Source of the DNA: Lethocerus indicus
Taxonomy: Eukaryota > Arthropoda > Insecta > Hemiptera > Belostomatidae
Direction of reading: 5' to 3'
Length of the DNA stretch: 64,000 nucleotides
Assembly (NCBI GenBank): GCA_019843655.1
Contig: JACDQD010000012.1
Coordinates: forward strand, 992,001-1,056,000
The notes under the pieces are model-generated. The model made no database searches. It was given only the letters and a program-made list of their open reading frames with translations, and had not been told where the DNA came from. Each line of letters opens with the position of its first letter. Position 1 is the stretch's first letter. Position numbers and translations under genes: made by a program. This document shows, piece after piece, positions 1-21,600 of this stretch.

Positions 1-716
1 TCCCAAAAGTTAGTTGCGGTTTTATCTGTCAGTCATGCTCCACCAACCAACCGAAACCTTCAATATATCATGTAAGCTGTTATTTTACAATTGTTACAGT
101 TATCCCAGTACAACAGCTGAATGCCAGAATAGAATAGAAAAATGTTATTGTGAACTGATAAACAAAATTTAAATGAATCCAAGGTCAATAATACAAAGCT
201 AAATTATTATCCATCTTATGCTGGATTTTAATATTTAATTGTCAATTAAATCCCAACTTCAGAGCAATCTAATGGTTAAAGACATAAAAAAACCAACCAT
301 GTGTTAAAGAAAAGGAGTTATTTAGAATATTTTGATGATTTTTTTCCCGCTGTTAGTACTTGGGTTGACAGATTATAATTCCTAAAACTATCCATTAATC
401 CATTCCTGTCATTAAATATCATATTAATATTTCAATGATGATAGAATCACAGTTGAACTGGGGAAAAAGGCATTCTGCAATCTTTAAAACAAGAGTGAAT
501 TCAATCTACCCTAAGACAGAAGGTTTGGAAAATATCTGAAAGGGTAAGCATTAACGGGGAGAAAAAGAAACTGTGCATTATTGCTAGTCTTTGCTGAACA
601 AACATTATTCAACTTATTTGTGCCGATTTGCAAAAAGACCAGAACCCATTCGGCCACAAGAAATTACAATTGGAAAATTAAAAACGAATAAAAGCATAAT
701 GATAATTAGTACTCAC

Positions 717-3137
717 CATTGGAAGGCGTTGTAATGGAAATAAACGAGGCCCTGGCCGTACAGGAAGCATGGATCCTTCCAGTGATCGGGTTTCAGTTTG
801 AAGAATTTCTGGTACGCTGACATCGCTGAAAGAAAAAATAAATTAGCTACAAATGTTAAAACCAGGATGGACTTTATCAATCTACACATTTACTATAGGT
901 TAACACTTAAGTAAGTGTGAAAACTAGTATTAACATATCAGGTAATAAAAATCATTTTCTATACAATGAAATTTCTCCTAATATAGAAAAAATAGTTAGT
1001 AAAAAACATGTGTAGGTTATAGATCAAGAAAAGGTTAACCCTTGTTAGTGTTAATGTGAAAAATTATTTTCAACCAACATTATGCAATAATCAGTTGGAT
1101 AGAAATTAAGCATTAGACCATCAAAAACTAAGTATTATCGATCTCTTTTACAATTAAAACTGTTCAAATAAATCTGCAGTTGATTACTTTATGTTGGTAC
1201 AAATAGTTTTATTATACAGATAAAATATCAAAAGTAGCAGAAATATTGTTTCAGTCAATAAGACATTGATTAAATTTTGAAATTAAACACGCTCAAACAA
1301 AAAATGCAAACCTCTAATTGAAATTATACTGAACTATACAGGAAGGACACTATAAAAATGTATGCACAAAAACATAACTACATTCTCCATACTGCAGTCA
1401 TACCAACTACAAAAAGATAACCTTCTTTTATATATTAATATCAGATTAATGGTTTCCTTAAAAATATCTTTGTAAGTAAGTAGAATTAAGAAGAATCTAT
1501 AATTCTGTGTCATCATTAATAGATTAATAATGTGTCATAAATTTAAGAAATAAAAAAGAACATTAATCTTAAAATTAAATCTACATTTTAGTCATGGGAT
1601 TATTTTTCTCAGTAATGTAATTAATGTATAATAAACAATAAGCAGCTAAAGACAATACAATTTTAGAATTGAATGATTCATACTTCATACTGCTTCAGTA
1701 CAAAAATACTTTATTACAATCAAGTGAAAATCAGAGTTTCTGTTCAAAACATTTCTTCGTTAATTAAATTCATAACTAATTCATTCAATATATTAGTTCA
1801 GATTGAACAATAAAATTGGATAGAGTTGCAAAAAATCATGTTATTTTGCACATAATAAAATACCTTATCATCTGTATGTATTGTTAGTAGTATTTTTAAG
1901 TTAAAGCTAAACACAGGGGGGAGTATTGTTTTGGAGGGTTAATGCTCTGAAAATGAATCACCTTGTTGAGAATAAACGCGAACAGAACTGAAAAGAAAAA
2001 GAGTGCCCTACCCTTCCAAAAAAAGGAAAGGATATAGCAAAATAAAACAAACAAAATGACACCGGTTTTCTGAATTGAATTCTTAACATTTTGCTTGCAT
2101 TATGTAAAGAACCAGTCTCTCTGTCAGGAGTAACAAAGAGGAAAAAAGTAAAGAACAAAAAGACCAAAAGGTAAGACAGTTGGTGGAATTAAGATATAAA
2201 TAGATGATGCAAGAGGGCATAAGCTTCACAGCCCAGTCAAGGACTACAATGGGTCAACAACACTTATTTGCATTATTACATTTTACAATGTTGTATTGAT
2301 CATTTTATGTACAAATGTGCACACTGTATGTTTTTCTTAATATTGTAAGATGTCATTATGACAGTAAAATATTTGAATGAATAAGAACAAGTTCCAGGAA
2401 CAAGTTTTGATGATGTGAAGTTTTTGTTTACATGTATAATTAATGGGTTTCACATTATATACTTAAAGTATTTTATTATGTGTGTGTGTATGTGTGTTTG
2501 CGAATGTATAAATAGGGCTTAGAATGTTCTTGGTGTTCTAATGGGATATTTTGTCCCTTTAAGGTAAATATATTTTGTGACCTACATAAGATTTAACTTC
2601 AATTTTGTTTTTATTTATATCTGACTTAGACACTGTAATATATAACAAATATAATATAAATCTACCTATTTGAAATATATTTTTTTAGTATTTGTTAATT
2701 TGTTTTATTCAAAATTATTCATTGGAATTATTATTCACTTTTTATCTCATTTAAAATATTCTATTGTCATATATATAAGTAACATTATCAGTAGAAAATT
2801 AAAAATTAATAAGGAGCCAATAACTATGAAAAAAATAATCATAATTTAGAAATATCAAACTAAATAAGTGCTTTATATATGAGTTTAATCAGATGAAAAA
2901 TGACTGATTAATACTGATCAGTGAAATTAAGTGATGATAAGTAATACTTTACAAACAAATGTCAAAAATATTTTGATCATCTATTTTTATGATTCCTGAT
3001 AAACCTTTAAAGTTTCAGATTATCATTCCATTATAAATATAAAAAATAATAGCAACCATAAACCGTTACCAAAGAGTTGAAATTGTTAAGAATTATTCAA
3101 TTTAAAGGTATACTCAACATTAGTTAACATAGCATAC

Positions 3138-3202
<65 letters not shown>

Positions 3203-5413
3203 GAGTTAAAAATATTAATATTTTTAACTCATAAAAATGAGTTAATTGAAGCATAAATCCAAAATCAATTGCCTATCTCAACAGTTTTCATTTTTAAGGG
3301 ACCAATTTTTTTAAAAATAGAAATGAATTATAAGATTTAAAATTATGATTTTATTTCATTTCTTAATTGAGCTTAAATATAATAAGAAATATGTCAAAGA
3401 AATTACTAGCAAAATATTTCTCAAGTATATATACTGTACATAAAAAATAAATAAGATATATAATAATAAACATTAAGGAAATAAAAACAATCATTACACG
3501 AAGCAACATATTTTTAACTTAATTTTAGTATATAGAATTTATGTATCAGATATGTCCACTTTTAGCTAGTATCACTAAACATTCAAGGAATCTATAGCAC
3601 TAATAAAAATTAATTAATTTTCAAATCAAATAATCCATTTCAAATCATACTTGTTTAATGAGACCTGCCTGTAATTTCAACAGTTAATTGCAGTTTTGTA
3701 AGCCTAAAATGACAGTAAAAAATAGAGATAGACAACTAATATTTATCTGTTCCTCTGGTCTAGTTTCATATAAATAAGAGTTTGTAGGACTGAATTTAAA
3801 AAGGCCTTAATAATTGATAATAATTTAAATACTATTATGTTATTTATCCTTCCAAAACAAATATCTTGTCACACAAGAAGTTTCCCTAAATCTAAGATAA
3901 CTACTGCAAAATATAAATTAATAAAAACCCTTTTATTAAGTGAGTTTGAAAGTGAGTTGTTTCTTGGAATTACAACATATTAACAAACATTCATACATTG
4001 AGTGATAAAGTCTGTAAGGTAGATTACGAAGTAGAGAAATTATTGGATAAGGTATGAGAAAACGGATTATATCAACGTGCTTAAATGTACACATAAATAA
4101 CCATGCAGAAATATATTTTACCTTTAGAATAGTCTTCTAGGAGCAGATGGAAATGACCGAGCTTACAGTAGGTCTTAGGGTCAATACTGACAGTACCCGA
4201 TTTGATTTGTTCATTGGCAGCATCTTTACCCAGCTCTTTTCTCCTCTCCTTCTCCTCTTGCGCTTGCATTAGCATTCGCTCGAGGTATTTTACAGCCTAC
4301 AAACGAAATTTATCGGATCAAACGAATCGTGGGGTAGACCAAAATCAAAAATACACCGACAGGTGGTTGTCAAGGAAACAGAAAAAGAAATACTAACCTT
4401 CAGAACTAGCTCCTTCTTTTTGCTTTCTTCAGTCGAGTTCAATTTTAGAAAACCAAACTGCCGACTGAAAAATAACGAATCCGATCAGTTTATAATTCTG
4501 AAAACTGACTACTCAAATGACATCATAATATTTCACACTATTTCCGAACGGACGCGAAGTAAAAACAATTGGACAACAATACGGACCTTTCAGTTAAACT
4601 AAAATTTCTGGTATAAAGTAAAACTGTTGTGTAAACAGCAAAAGATAGTGTCTCAATCGCAGTAATACTTTCAAGTTAATTCATACATGAAATATCACAT
4701 GCGTGTTAATTTATGTACTACATTTACAAACAGATATTTCATCAATTTAACTATAAGGCTATACAGCTAGGTAAAAAAATATAAAATTACTACATATAAT
4801 ATGTAAGTCACTGTATACTGGTCCCGTATTCTGTATTTTTAAAAATCTTACTTTCGGGTTAAATCATATGATCGAGGTGATTGGGGGTAAACAAAAGTTT
4901 ACACTAACAATTAGTTTTTGCCAACGAATTACATTTCAAAAGGAGGATCGCAGTGAAAATGTATGGCTGGGGCTGATAGCACAGCCCATTTAGAAGATAT
5001 CGGTAAGTATTAATGTCCCAGATTATATGGTAATCTATAGGGTGGGAAGTAAATCGTGTCTGTTTAAATTAGGAATGGTGTTACTGAGATTTACTGGTCT
5101 CCTCTGTTTTCTCACGAAGGATTTTTTTAAGATTATTATAATTTAAAGTAAACTATAAGGAGGTAACCAGTAAGGGTACGCTAGTTATTTGTAGTGTGTA
5201 CGCGCCGAGCAAGATAAAGTGCGATATCGGAAGGTAAACAGATTTGCGAGCGAGCCAGTTCTAAATCGCGAGGGGTGATGAGCGTCGTGAGATGAGAAAA
5301 AAGTGCGAGTGCTTTTCCGAAGGGAAATATATGTAAAATACGAACCTGTCAAGCTCGGACAACACCTGCAACTCCTGCTGGGTCAAATTCAGCTCGTCCG
5401 TTTCTTGTGCCAT
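717..5413 (-). CDS. Utx: UTX/KDM6A histone H3K27 demethylase, N-terminal part (continues past left edge)
   Basis: Four coding exons join in frame on the minus strand: 5413-5346, 4464-4398, 4296-4122 and 825-717, each with AG acceptor and GT donor. They give the first 139 residues. The start ATG at 5413-5411 has a good context (gcgacgaccATGGCA). The last two exons carry the first tetratricopeptide repeats, seen as [20 protein letters not shown] and then [12 protein letters not shown]. These closely match the TPR start of animal UTX/UTY (KDM6A). The family removes methyl groups from H3K27 in the nucleus within MLL3/MLL4 (COMPASS-like) complexes. The catalytic JmjC domain is not in this window and must lie to the left. 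The third intron is 3.3 kb. The stretch of about 30 residues before the first TPR is charged (QEEKERRKE) and looks helical. Identity rests on my recall of the family, not on a search. Confidence 0.9.
826..4121 (-). other. UTX intron 3, AT-rich, no gene seen
   Basis: This 3.3 kb intron lies between UTX exons 4296-4122 and 825-717. It holds a (TA)n tract at 3142-3197, a perfect 32-bp palindrome at 3201-3232 and a short TG-rich run near 2478. The open frames at 1334 and 1958 are short and show no recognisable protein. I see nothing else in it. Confidence 0.7.
3142..3232. repeat. (TA)n microsatellite joined to a perfect 32-bp palindrome
   Basis: About 28 TA units are followed within 4 bases by a perfect inverted repeat with 16-base arms (ATGAGTTAAAAATATT and its complement) and no spacer. 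The repeat ends in ATGAGTT, and AATGAGTT occurs again just outside. It could be a short foldback element inserted at the TA tract. Confidence 0.75.
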
Positions 5414-6218
5414 GGTCGTCGCCGTCGTCGTCGTAGCCGCCTTTTCAAATTGTTTCAATCCGTTCCAAAATTCGAATCCACGGTATTCGCCAGAAGGCCA
5501 GTCCCCGGAGCGCGGAACATATTACAGGAGGGAGCGCGAACGCACACATACACATGGACACACGCGAACACCGTAATATGTAATCCTCTGTTAACACGGT
5601 TACAGGAATGAAAAAAAAAGAGAGAAGGTTCCACTTACTTTCGGATCGGTGAAAACGTTTCAGAACGCGCGGAGGGCCCCGGGACCTGGACTGAGACACC
5701 GGAGACGGCACATTACGAGTTGTTTCCCAATGTGAACGCCGGCGGAAAAATCGCGGACGCGACCTTTTTTTTGAAAAAACCCGGACGTTAACGAAACAGC
5801 TCGCGAATGTCAAGTCCCTATAGGCCCCCGTTCTGGCACAAACTGTCCGCAATAGGGTTCCCGTTTTTCAAACCAGATGTCGCCATCGCTAACTAGATTG
5901 TATATCAAAATTTCCGACAATGGGGGAGTCGGCAACAATTTTATTTTCAAAGAATCGCGTTTATTTGTCTTTTAATTTTAAACCAACGGCATTTTGGAGT
6001 GGGAAAAGTTTTATTGGGAGCGTGGATATCGCGTAGGTTGGCCGGCCTGTACGTCGACAGCGATATAGTACTCTGTGTCAAGCTGTTGTGAACAGATCGG
6101 CCTTGTGTTTAGTGATATAATTATTAATACTGGTGGTTTTTCATAAATGTATTTTATAGTTTAGCGTTAGTTCGTTTCCTTTTCGAATCCCGTGGCTCCG
6201 GCCGTGATATGCAATCTT
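5414..6218. promoter_or_regulatory. Shared divergent promoter region of UTX and Cullin-4
   Basis: The UTX start codon (minus) and the Cullin-4 start codon (plus) are only 805 bases apart and point away from each other. The block is visibly richer in GC and CpG than the introns on either side, as expected for a housekeeping bidirectional promoter, and has no obvious TATA box. A short upstream frame (ATG at 6209, stop at 6233-6235) overlaps the Cullin-4 start. Transcription start sites cannot be placed from sequence alone. The 135-residue antisense frame at 5445-5852 looks incidental. Confidence 0.6.
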
Positions 6219-14976
<8,758 letters not shown>

Positions 14977-15640
14977 TTTGTTTGCCTCTATGAAAAAATA
15001 CAAGAAAAAGAAAAGGAAGAAAGAAAAGAAGAAGAGAAAAACAAATTTTTTTTCGAGAATTTCTCTGCTTGTACAGTATATTCAGTAATAACTAATTTCA
15101 CTTTTAATGAATTTATTTTCATTCAAACTAGTTTTTCTACCTGTATACATGTTTAGTGAGAAGAAAGAGAGAGAGAGAGATTGAGAAACCCAAACGGAAA
15201 CCAGTGTCAATCTTATATATATAGTATATAATAATGTAATAATAGTTGTAAGATTTAAAAAAAGATGGAGGTTATTTCTATATAAACGGTTTCCAGAAAA
15301 AAGTAAAAAAGGCATGGGCGGTGTCAACGGACTGTTTTAGTCGATTACAAACAATTTGAATAAAACAAAAAACCAAAACAATAAATTGAATCACAGAATA
15401 AATATTAACTTAAACCCTCCCTTCCCCCTTGCTCTAATTGTAAAATGCTAGACTTTTATTGTGAATATTAAGTGCACACTATGTTAATAGTTTATAATTG
15501 AATAATAATAAAAAAAACATGTACATACGATTATTATTATTATTATTGAATAATTAATTAATGATTGATTATTATATGTAATCGGGAATTTATATAGATG
15601 CTGCAAGTGTTGAAAATAAATTAAAGCGTTAAACGAAAAA
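14977..15640 (+). other. Probable Cullin-4 3' untranslated region
   Basis: This stretch follows the Cullin-4 stop codon. It starts with a purine-rich run (14991-15040) and holds several AATAAA signals, including those near 15359, 15380 and 15617. Which one is used cannot be decided here, so the end is approximate. Confidence 0.4.
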
Positions 15641-18300
15641 AAAACTATAATTTAAACCAAAAAAGTTCACAGCAAATTGTACAAAATTGCTTGAAAGGAA
15701 GACAAAAAAATATCTTAAAACTACTTTCTATTTATAACTTTCGGCTCAATATTGGCTCCTCCCCCTTTTTAACACTTATTCAATAGGAAGAAAAATTTAG
15801 ATTTTTCTTTATTTTTTAGGCTTTGCAGAATTCTCGATCGCTATATACGAATGACAAGATGATAATCACTGTTTTATTATTATTTAATAGATTAATGGTG
15901 CCGACTTGGGAACTATCAGCTGATGTAGGAACTTATTTTATAAATAAGTTTTATCTAGAAAAAAAAATACTCTGGTAAAATTTTGTCTCCTCTCGGAATG
16001 TTTAGTCCTCTGGGAAACAGCCTGTGATCAGCAATAGCACTAGTGCTGGTACCTTGCCATATTTTACTGATTGAGAGGAGATAAAAAATAACCAGAGCTA
16101 CAGGATATTCTCCGCCATAAGTATCTTAAGTGCCGTACATTAGATATATTTTGATAGTAGATTGAAGGTAAATATTTAAAATTGAATAAACCTAATTTAT
16201 TTATTACCGGAACTGTAATAATTCAGTTACAGAAAGAAGAAGAGAGGTGAAAAGAATATCCCCTTTCCTATATATTTCCTCCTCAATTATAAATAATTAA
16301 ATTTAAGATATTTACTATTTTATTTTTGCAATTGGAAATCATTCTTTTTGATGAAAATACTTTTTTGAAAAGTCTTAAAAAAATTGTGGCAGTTCTGAAA
16401 GAAAAAATGTATGGGAACATCTCAGGAAACCTCCAGATCTGAGTTTTGTCTAGTATCAATTAATCCGCTTTAATGTGTACAGAAGGAAGAATAATCTCTG
16501 TATAATTAACTTTACATTTTTTTTATATATTTAACCCCTTGTATGTTCAAACCCCCCCCCAAAAAAGAGGTTATTTTCACTAAACAGTTCACCACTCTAT
16601 CTTGTGTAAATCAGTGGATCTTTTATTTTTTAAATATCAAGAGGGAAAATTGTTTTAATTTTGAGCAGTTATGTTGTGAATAATTAAAAGATGTGTGATA
16701 TAATTATCTTCAATGTTCGATGGTTTTATTTCAAATTTACCTGATCTTCTCAAATAGAACTAATGACTATACAATGTCCTTTTGATGGAACAATAACAAT
16801 ATTTGGCAGCTATATGTTGTTCCATTCGAATAAATATTTCTCACATCGTACATTTGATCAGTCTCCAATGTAATAAATAGTCTCACCCTTAGGACTTTTG
16901 TTCCAACATTCTGTTTTATTTTTTGTGAATTATAAATTACCTTCCAAAGTATTTAATTAATTTGAATCTTTGTAAAGGTATGTGTCTTTACAAGATTTGT
17001 TAATTTTGTTTGTTAATTTCTTAACTTTTAAGTAATATTTATATTTATTAAATATTCCATATTTGCAAATTTTAATGTGATTATCTCCTCAATTGTCCTA
17101 ACTTTGAACGGTAAGTATTCTGATTTCTCCAAACCTATTAAGTAAAAATGTAAAATTTATTAATTGTGATATTGTACAATATAGATAAAATTCTAAAAAA
17201 AAATAAATAAATATTAAACTTATTGATTTTTTTCAAAGATTCACTTTGGGATTTTTTTTGTGTATTTAACATGATTCCTAATTGCCTGTTTTTAAACTGT
17301 AATGAAGATCATTTATTTCTCTTTAATAATTAACTAATACAAACTTCAATTGTGTTATGGGCTTCATACTTACAATGAGTTTCATTTTACTGATAATCTT
17401 GTTACATCATATTTTGGTTTTTATAAATTTTAGTAGTGATATTCATACCATTCAATTATTAATAGGTGTTCACAGGTTGGCTGTGTTGACTGAATTTAGA
17501 AGGTCGATCACGATTTTCATGGTAAGTGGGAAAGTATATTGGTGCTGAATCAGTTTGTTACACATGGCTTTCCTTAAATAACAGAAAAGAGGTCAGCAGA
17601 TTTTTTTAATTTTCGCTATTCATTTTTATCTCCTAGACTCGTGTTTTTACATCGCTGCATACAAAAAATATTGCTGCTTGTTTTATCAACCCCTTAATGC
17701 ACGCAACTGATGCTTCAAGAAGTAGATGCCTTTTCTTTTGTCATCCCGACACCAATGAGATAATCTGCACATTTTCTAGCTTTCTTATTAGCAAAATAAA
17801 ATGGAAACACAAACTAGCCAGCATTCTGGTAAAAAAAAACAGGAATGAATGCAATAAGGAAATTAACAATATATATTATGCCCTCACTGATGTGCCTCTG
17901 TCATCCCATGTTTTACAATTTATAATTCAGCAGGAAACACTGGCAGTTTTCATGATTTTATTGTTGCTTCAGTTATATTGGAATGGTGAAGTATGCAAAA
18001 TTTAGTTTGCAGAATGGATATTTTTTGCAATCCTCCAACAAGATTTGTTATTGTTTTGTATATAATAAAATAACTGTCAGATAACTAGTTTCAGATTTTC
18101 CATCGGTGCATCGAGGGGTTAAAGTTTTTCAATATTGCTCGAGTACATTAGAGGTAAAAACAAAACTAAGACATCTAGCCACTCAGAAGAAACACTGTAG
18201 ATCCATCTATGCAGAATATCACTCTAGTTGAATTAATCGACTAAAAAACAGACTGTTAGTCCTGAGGGGCTAACGAATCTACCGGGCTGTCTACTTGAGG
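15641..18300. other. Intergenic AT-rich DNA between the Cullin-4 and MIPEP 3' ends
   Basis: The two genes converge here. I see no gene. The frames at 17357 and 17697 have no family features and low-GC random composition. A small foldback sequence lies at 15969-16098. Confidence 0.6.
15969..16098. repeat. Small foldback (inverted-repeat) sequence
   Basis: The left arm from 15969 reads ACTCTGG, an AT-rich spacer, then GTCTCCTCTC. The right arm ending at 16098 is the imperfect complement (GAGAGGAGATAAAAA then CCAGAGC). The arms are about 26 bases around a core of about 75 bases. It resembles a short MITE remnant. The TCTCCTCTC string also occurs in the arms of the foldback family described further right. 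Confidence 0.45.
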
Positions 18301-18655
18301 TTTTCAAAATAAAAGTTTTATTTAATAAATTTAAAAATCAATATTTTAAAACAATAACAGAGAAACTTCGAGTACCTTTATGTGTCTTCATTACAGTTCT
18401 ATGCTCGCACTGCCGAGATCTTCGAGATCCTAATCAGTTTGGGTTAATAAGAGTCAGATTGGATATAGCACAATTAAGGATGCTATTGTTATACTAGTAC
18501 TATAACATTTGTGAAGTTCGCGGCTTGACTAGTCATCACTGCCGGAATCCATTTTGAAAGTGAGCGTAGAACTGGAATGAGGGCAGAAAAAAATTCTATC
18601 CAGACAAAATGTCAAAACGAGAGTATAACGTATGCCCGAAATGAGACAGCGGTTC
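18300..18655 (-). other. Probable MIPEP 3' untranslated region
   Basis: This stretch follows the MIPEP stop on the minus strand. A reverse-strand AATAAA (TTTATT near 18318-18323 on the plus strand) could be the polyadenylation signal. The end is approximate. Confidence 0.35.
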
Positions 18656-21600
18656 TTACTGGGGGACATATTTGGATGAATCGAGGTCGTATATTAGGGC
18701 AGCGGCCAATGTTGTCGGCGTAACTTGGACGCCGAGGAAATCGGCGACGAGAGCGGTCGGTGGCTTGCCGCCGCCGTGGCCCAGACACTGCCTCCTGTAC
18801 CTCTCGCCCTCTTCCCTGCTCAGTGGGTCGCCGCTGAAATACTTGTGCCATATCGACGACGCCACCGCCCTCGACATCAAATACGAATAGTATTTCGCGC
18901 CGTAGCCGACCAGGTGGGAAAACCTCAGGTGCCACGCCTGCAAAATAACATTATTTTAAATGAAGTCGACACTGAAGTAAACACTGCAGTTGTCGCCGCT
19001 GAACTAGTACAGAAAGAAAAGAAAAATAAATTAAATAAAAACTCCGCTAACTTTCAATCACCACTTTGCATAAAACACAGGTCATACAAATTCTTTATAA
19101 TAAATAAAGCAATAAATGGTATAATAGAAGAGTGGCAACGAGATTATTTTTTTTATTTGTTTTATTTTCTGCCCCTACCGTGTCTTAAGCAAAAGGTTTA
19201 GAACCTTTATCAGCTGTATTATATGAGGCATACATATACTTATGAACATAAATACCTCAAGGTCTGTTTTGAAACCAAAATTTGAACAGCCATTATTCTT
19301 CAAGAAAATGTTCTTCTTTTTCGTATAAGATTAAAAGTCATTAATAATTTTTACCGTATCAATAAGAAAATAAAGAGAAATTGCTGAGCTATAAGTATTT
19401 CATTCCTCGATGATAGATAAAATACAAATAGTATTTTTGTTCCCTGTTATGTTTACAGGAATTTACCGATTGTCAAATGCCCGCATAATTGTTTTAATTA
19501 TTATTTCTTTACACATAGAGATTAACACATTCCTTCTAAAATATTCGTGATTTCTTATTGAAAAAAAATGAACACAATAAAATAAGCTGAAGAATTAAAT
19601 AAATACAAAAAACAATTAGTTAAGGAGCTAACTTGTGCACAAGATTTTTATTTTTCCCGTGCAATGTGAAACACTCACCGTGTTCGGGACGTACGGGATA
19701 CCGAAATACTTGTTCTGAGTGGACGCCAAAAGGTCAGTTGTCAACCCTTTGACAGATTCGGGATAAGTGTGATAGACCTGATCGAGCATCGAGTAGAATA
19801 TCTGGACTTGCATATCGGACGCCGAAAACAAGTTTTTGGAAGCGCACAGACGGCTCAGCAATTCTTCCGGCATCGGTTCCTGGGTTTGATAGTGCCTTGC
19901 AAACGTCCTAACAACCTAAAACAGATATAAAATCGTTTCAACTAATTTTACATTCATAAAAATCAAAGGCACTTTTATAACAACGTAAACAAAAATTTTA
20001 TCCTTTTATTTTGCAAGAAAGTGTTGTATATTTCTAACTAAGTTATCCATTACAAGTCTTAAAAGATTCTTGTATTCACAAAATACAGGTAAATCGGCGG
20101 ATATATTGATATTTTAAATTTTCATCTCTTCGAGTTAATTTTATTTAAATAAATTGTTTTTTAATTAAAAAAATTATCGTAGGTTTCGTGTGTTTCTTCT
20201 GTCCCCTCTCGCTGGTTTAGTCTTTTGCTAGACCGGTTTGGGCTTGTGGCACTTTGGATGTAGTATTATTGTTCTTACAGTGCAAAAAACTAGCTGAAAA
20301 TCCGCGAGATAGTGGATGCCGTTAACGTTCCCAGGACAAAGGTACATAAGGATTTAATCAAGATGGGATACGTGAATCGATAATACTGTGTATTCATTTC
20401 GATCCAGAAAAGGGAGAAAACTTATGGGAGAGCCTAATATTTACCCTGGGGTCGGAGGCGAAGTACTCCATCAGGATGGAGGGTACTTCGGCGAAGTCGG
20501 TGGTGCAGCGGGTGCCGGTGACATGCTGGTGCTCAGTTCTGGCGAGCATCGAGTGTATCGCGTGGCCCATCTCGTGGAAAAGGTTGTCGACCATGCTTGG
20601 CGTCAGCAGGCTTGGACCGCTCCACCTCGGCGTCGGCAAATTTAGCGTCAGCACGACGACAGGATTCTGCAAAAACAATTGTAAACAGTATACTTTATTA
20701 ACTGTTAATAATAATAATTATTATTATTATGAAAAATTACCGGGACGTAACTTAGGACAATGTGTGGTGTGTAGCGACAGAAGGAGTGGGATCAAGCGAT
20801 CCCGCCTTATTTGCACTCGCTGTAAGAAAGGCCTTCACAGGGCGCTATTTGTGTGGCAAAACATAGTTGTTATATATAAATTTTTCACGTAAGAGTCAGT
20901 GATCTTCCCCTAATCAAAATGATCCTTTACGAGCTGATCATAAGAGAAGATCAATAAACTTTAAGTTATTTTTTTATAAATTTTAATTTTAAAAAACAAA
21001 ACAATTTTATGTTTATTTTTTCTTATTACAATTCTTATACAATTAACATTTTTTCTTTATAATATAAAAAGAACTATTAAAATTGATTGATATTTGCCTA
21101 ATGAGAGTGTTTTATTTGACAACACTATTTTTTCTTTTAAAGAAATCAAAATATGTACCGCAATTTTCGTGCATTCTTGCAAAAATTACTTAGCACTAAA
21201 ACGGTTAATTAAAAATAGAAAAAAAACATTGGGTGGTGGGATTACCTGATATGAACCATCTGATAACCTTCTCCCGCCTCTGATAGTGAAATGGCAATCC
21301 TGGTTGGGTTTGTTGTTCCTCTCATAAAAATCACAATAAATATAACCCAACAGTCCTTCTGTTTCGTGAGTAACTGAAAAAAAAATGACTTATGGTAAAT
21401 ACTTATTATAATTATAATTCCTTTATTGTATTAAAAATATAATACGGATTGTGTATTTTTTCATGACTACTAATTTTCTGTCCCCCACTAACTTGTAGCA
21501 ACTCATTGCCAATTGTCAAAATGCACACAGGATGCTTCATCAGTGACTGACATGTAATTACCTTACTAGTTAAAAATGTATAATCAATGTAAATGAAATG

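Noticed and set aside
5445..5852. 135-codon minus-strand frame in the UTX/Cullin-4 promoter
   Set aside because: It starts upstream of UTX in GC-rich promoter DNA, overlaps the likely UTX leader, has no domain and has Arg-rich random composition.
18612..19201. Overlapping open frames on both strands at the MIPEP last exon
   Set aside because: They are shadows of the GC-rich MIPEP exon 18937-18656, which alone matches the family.
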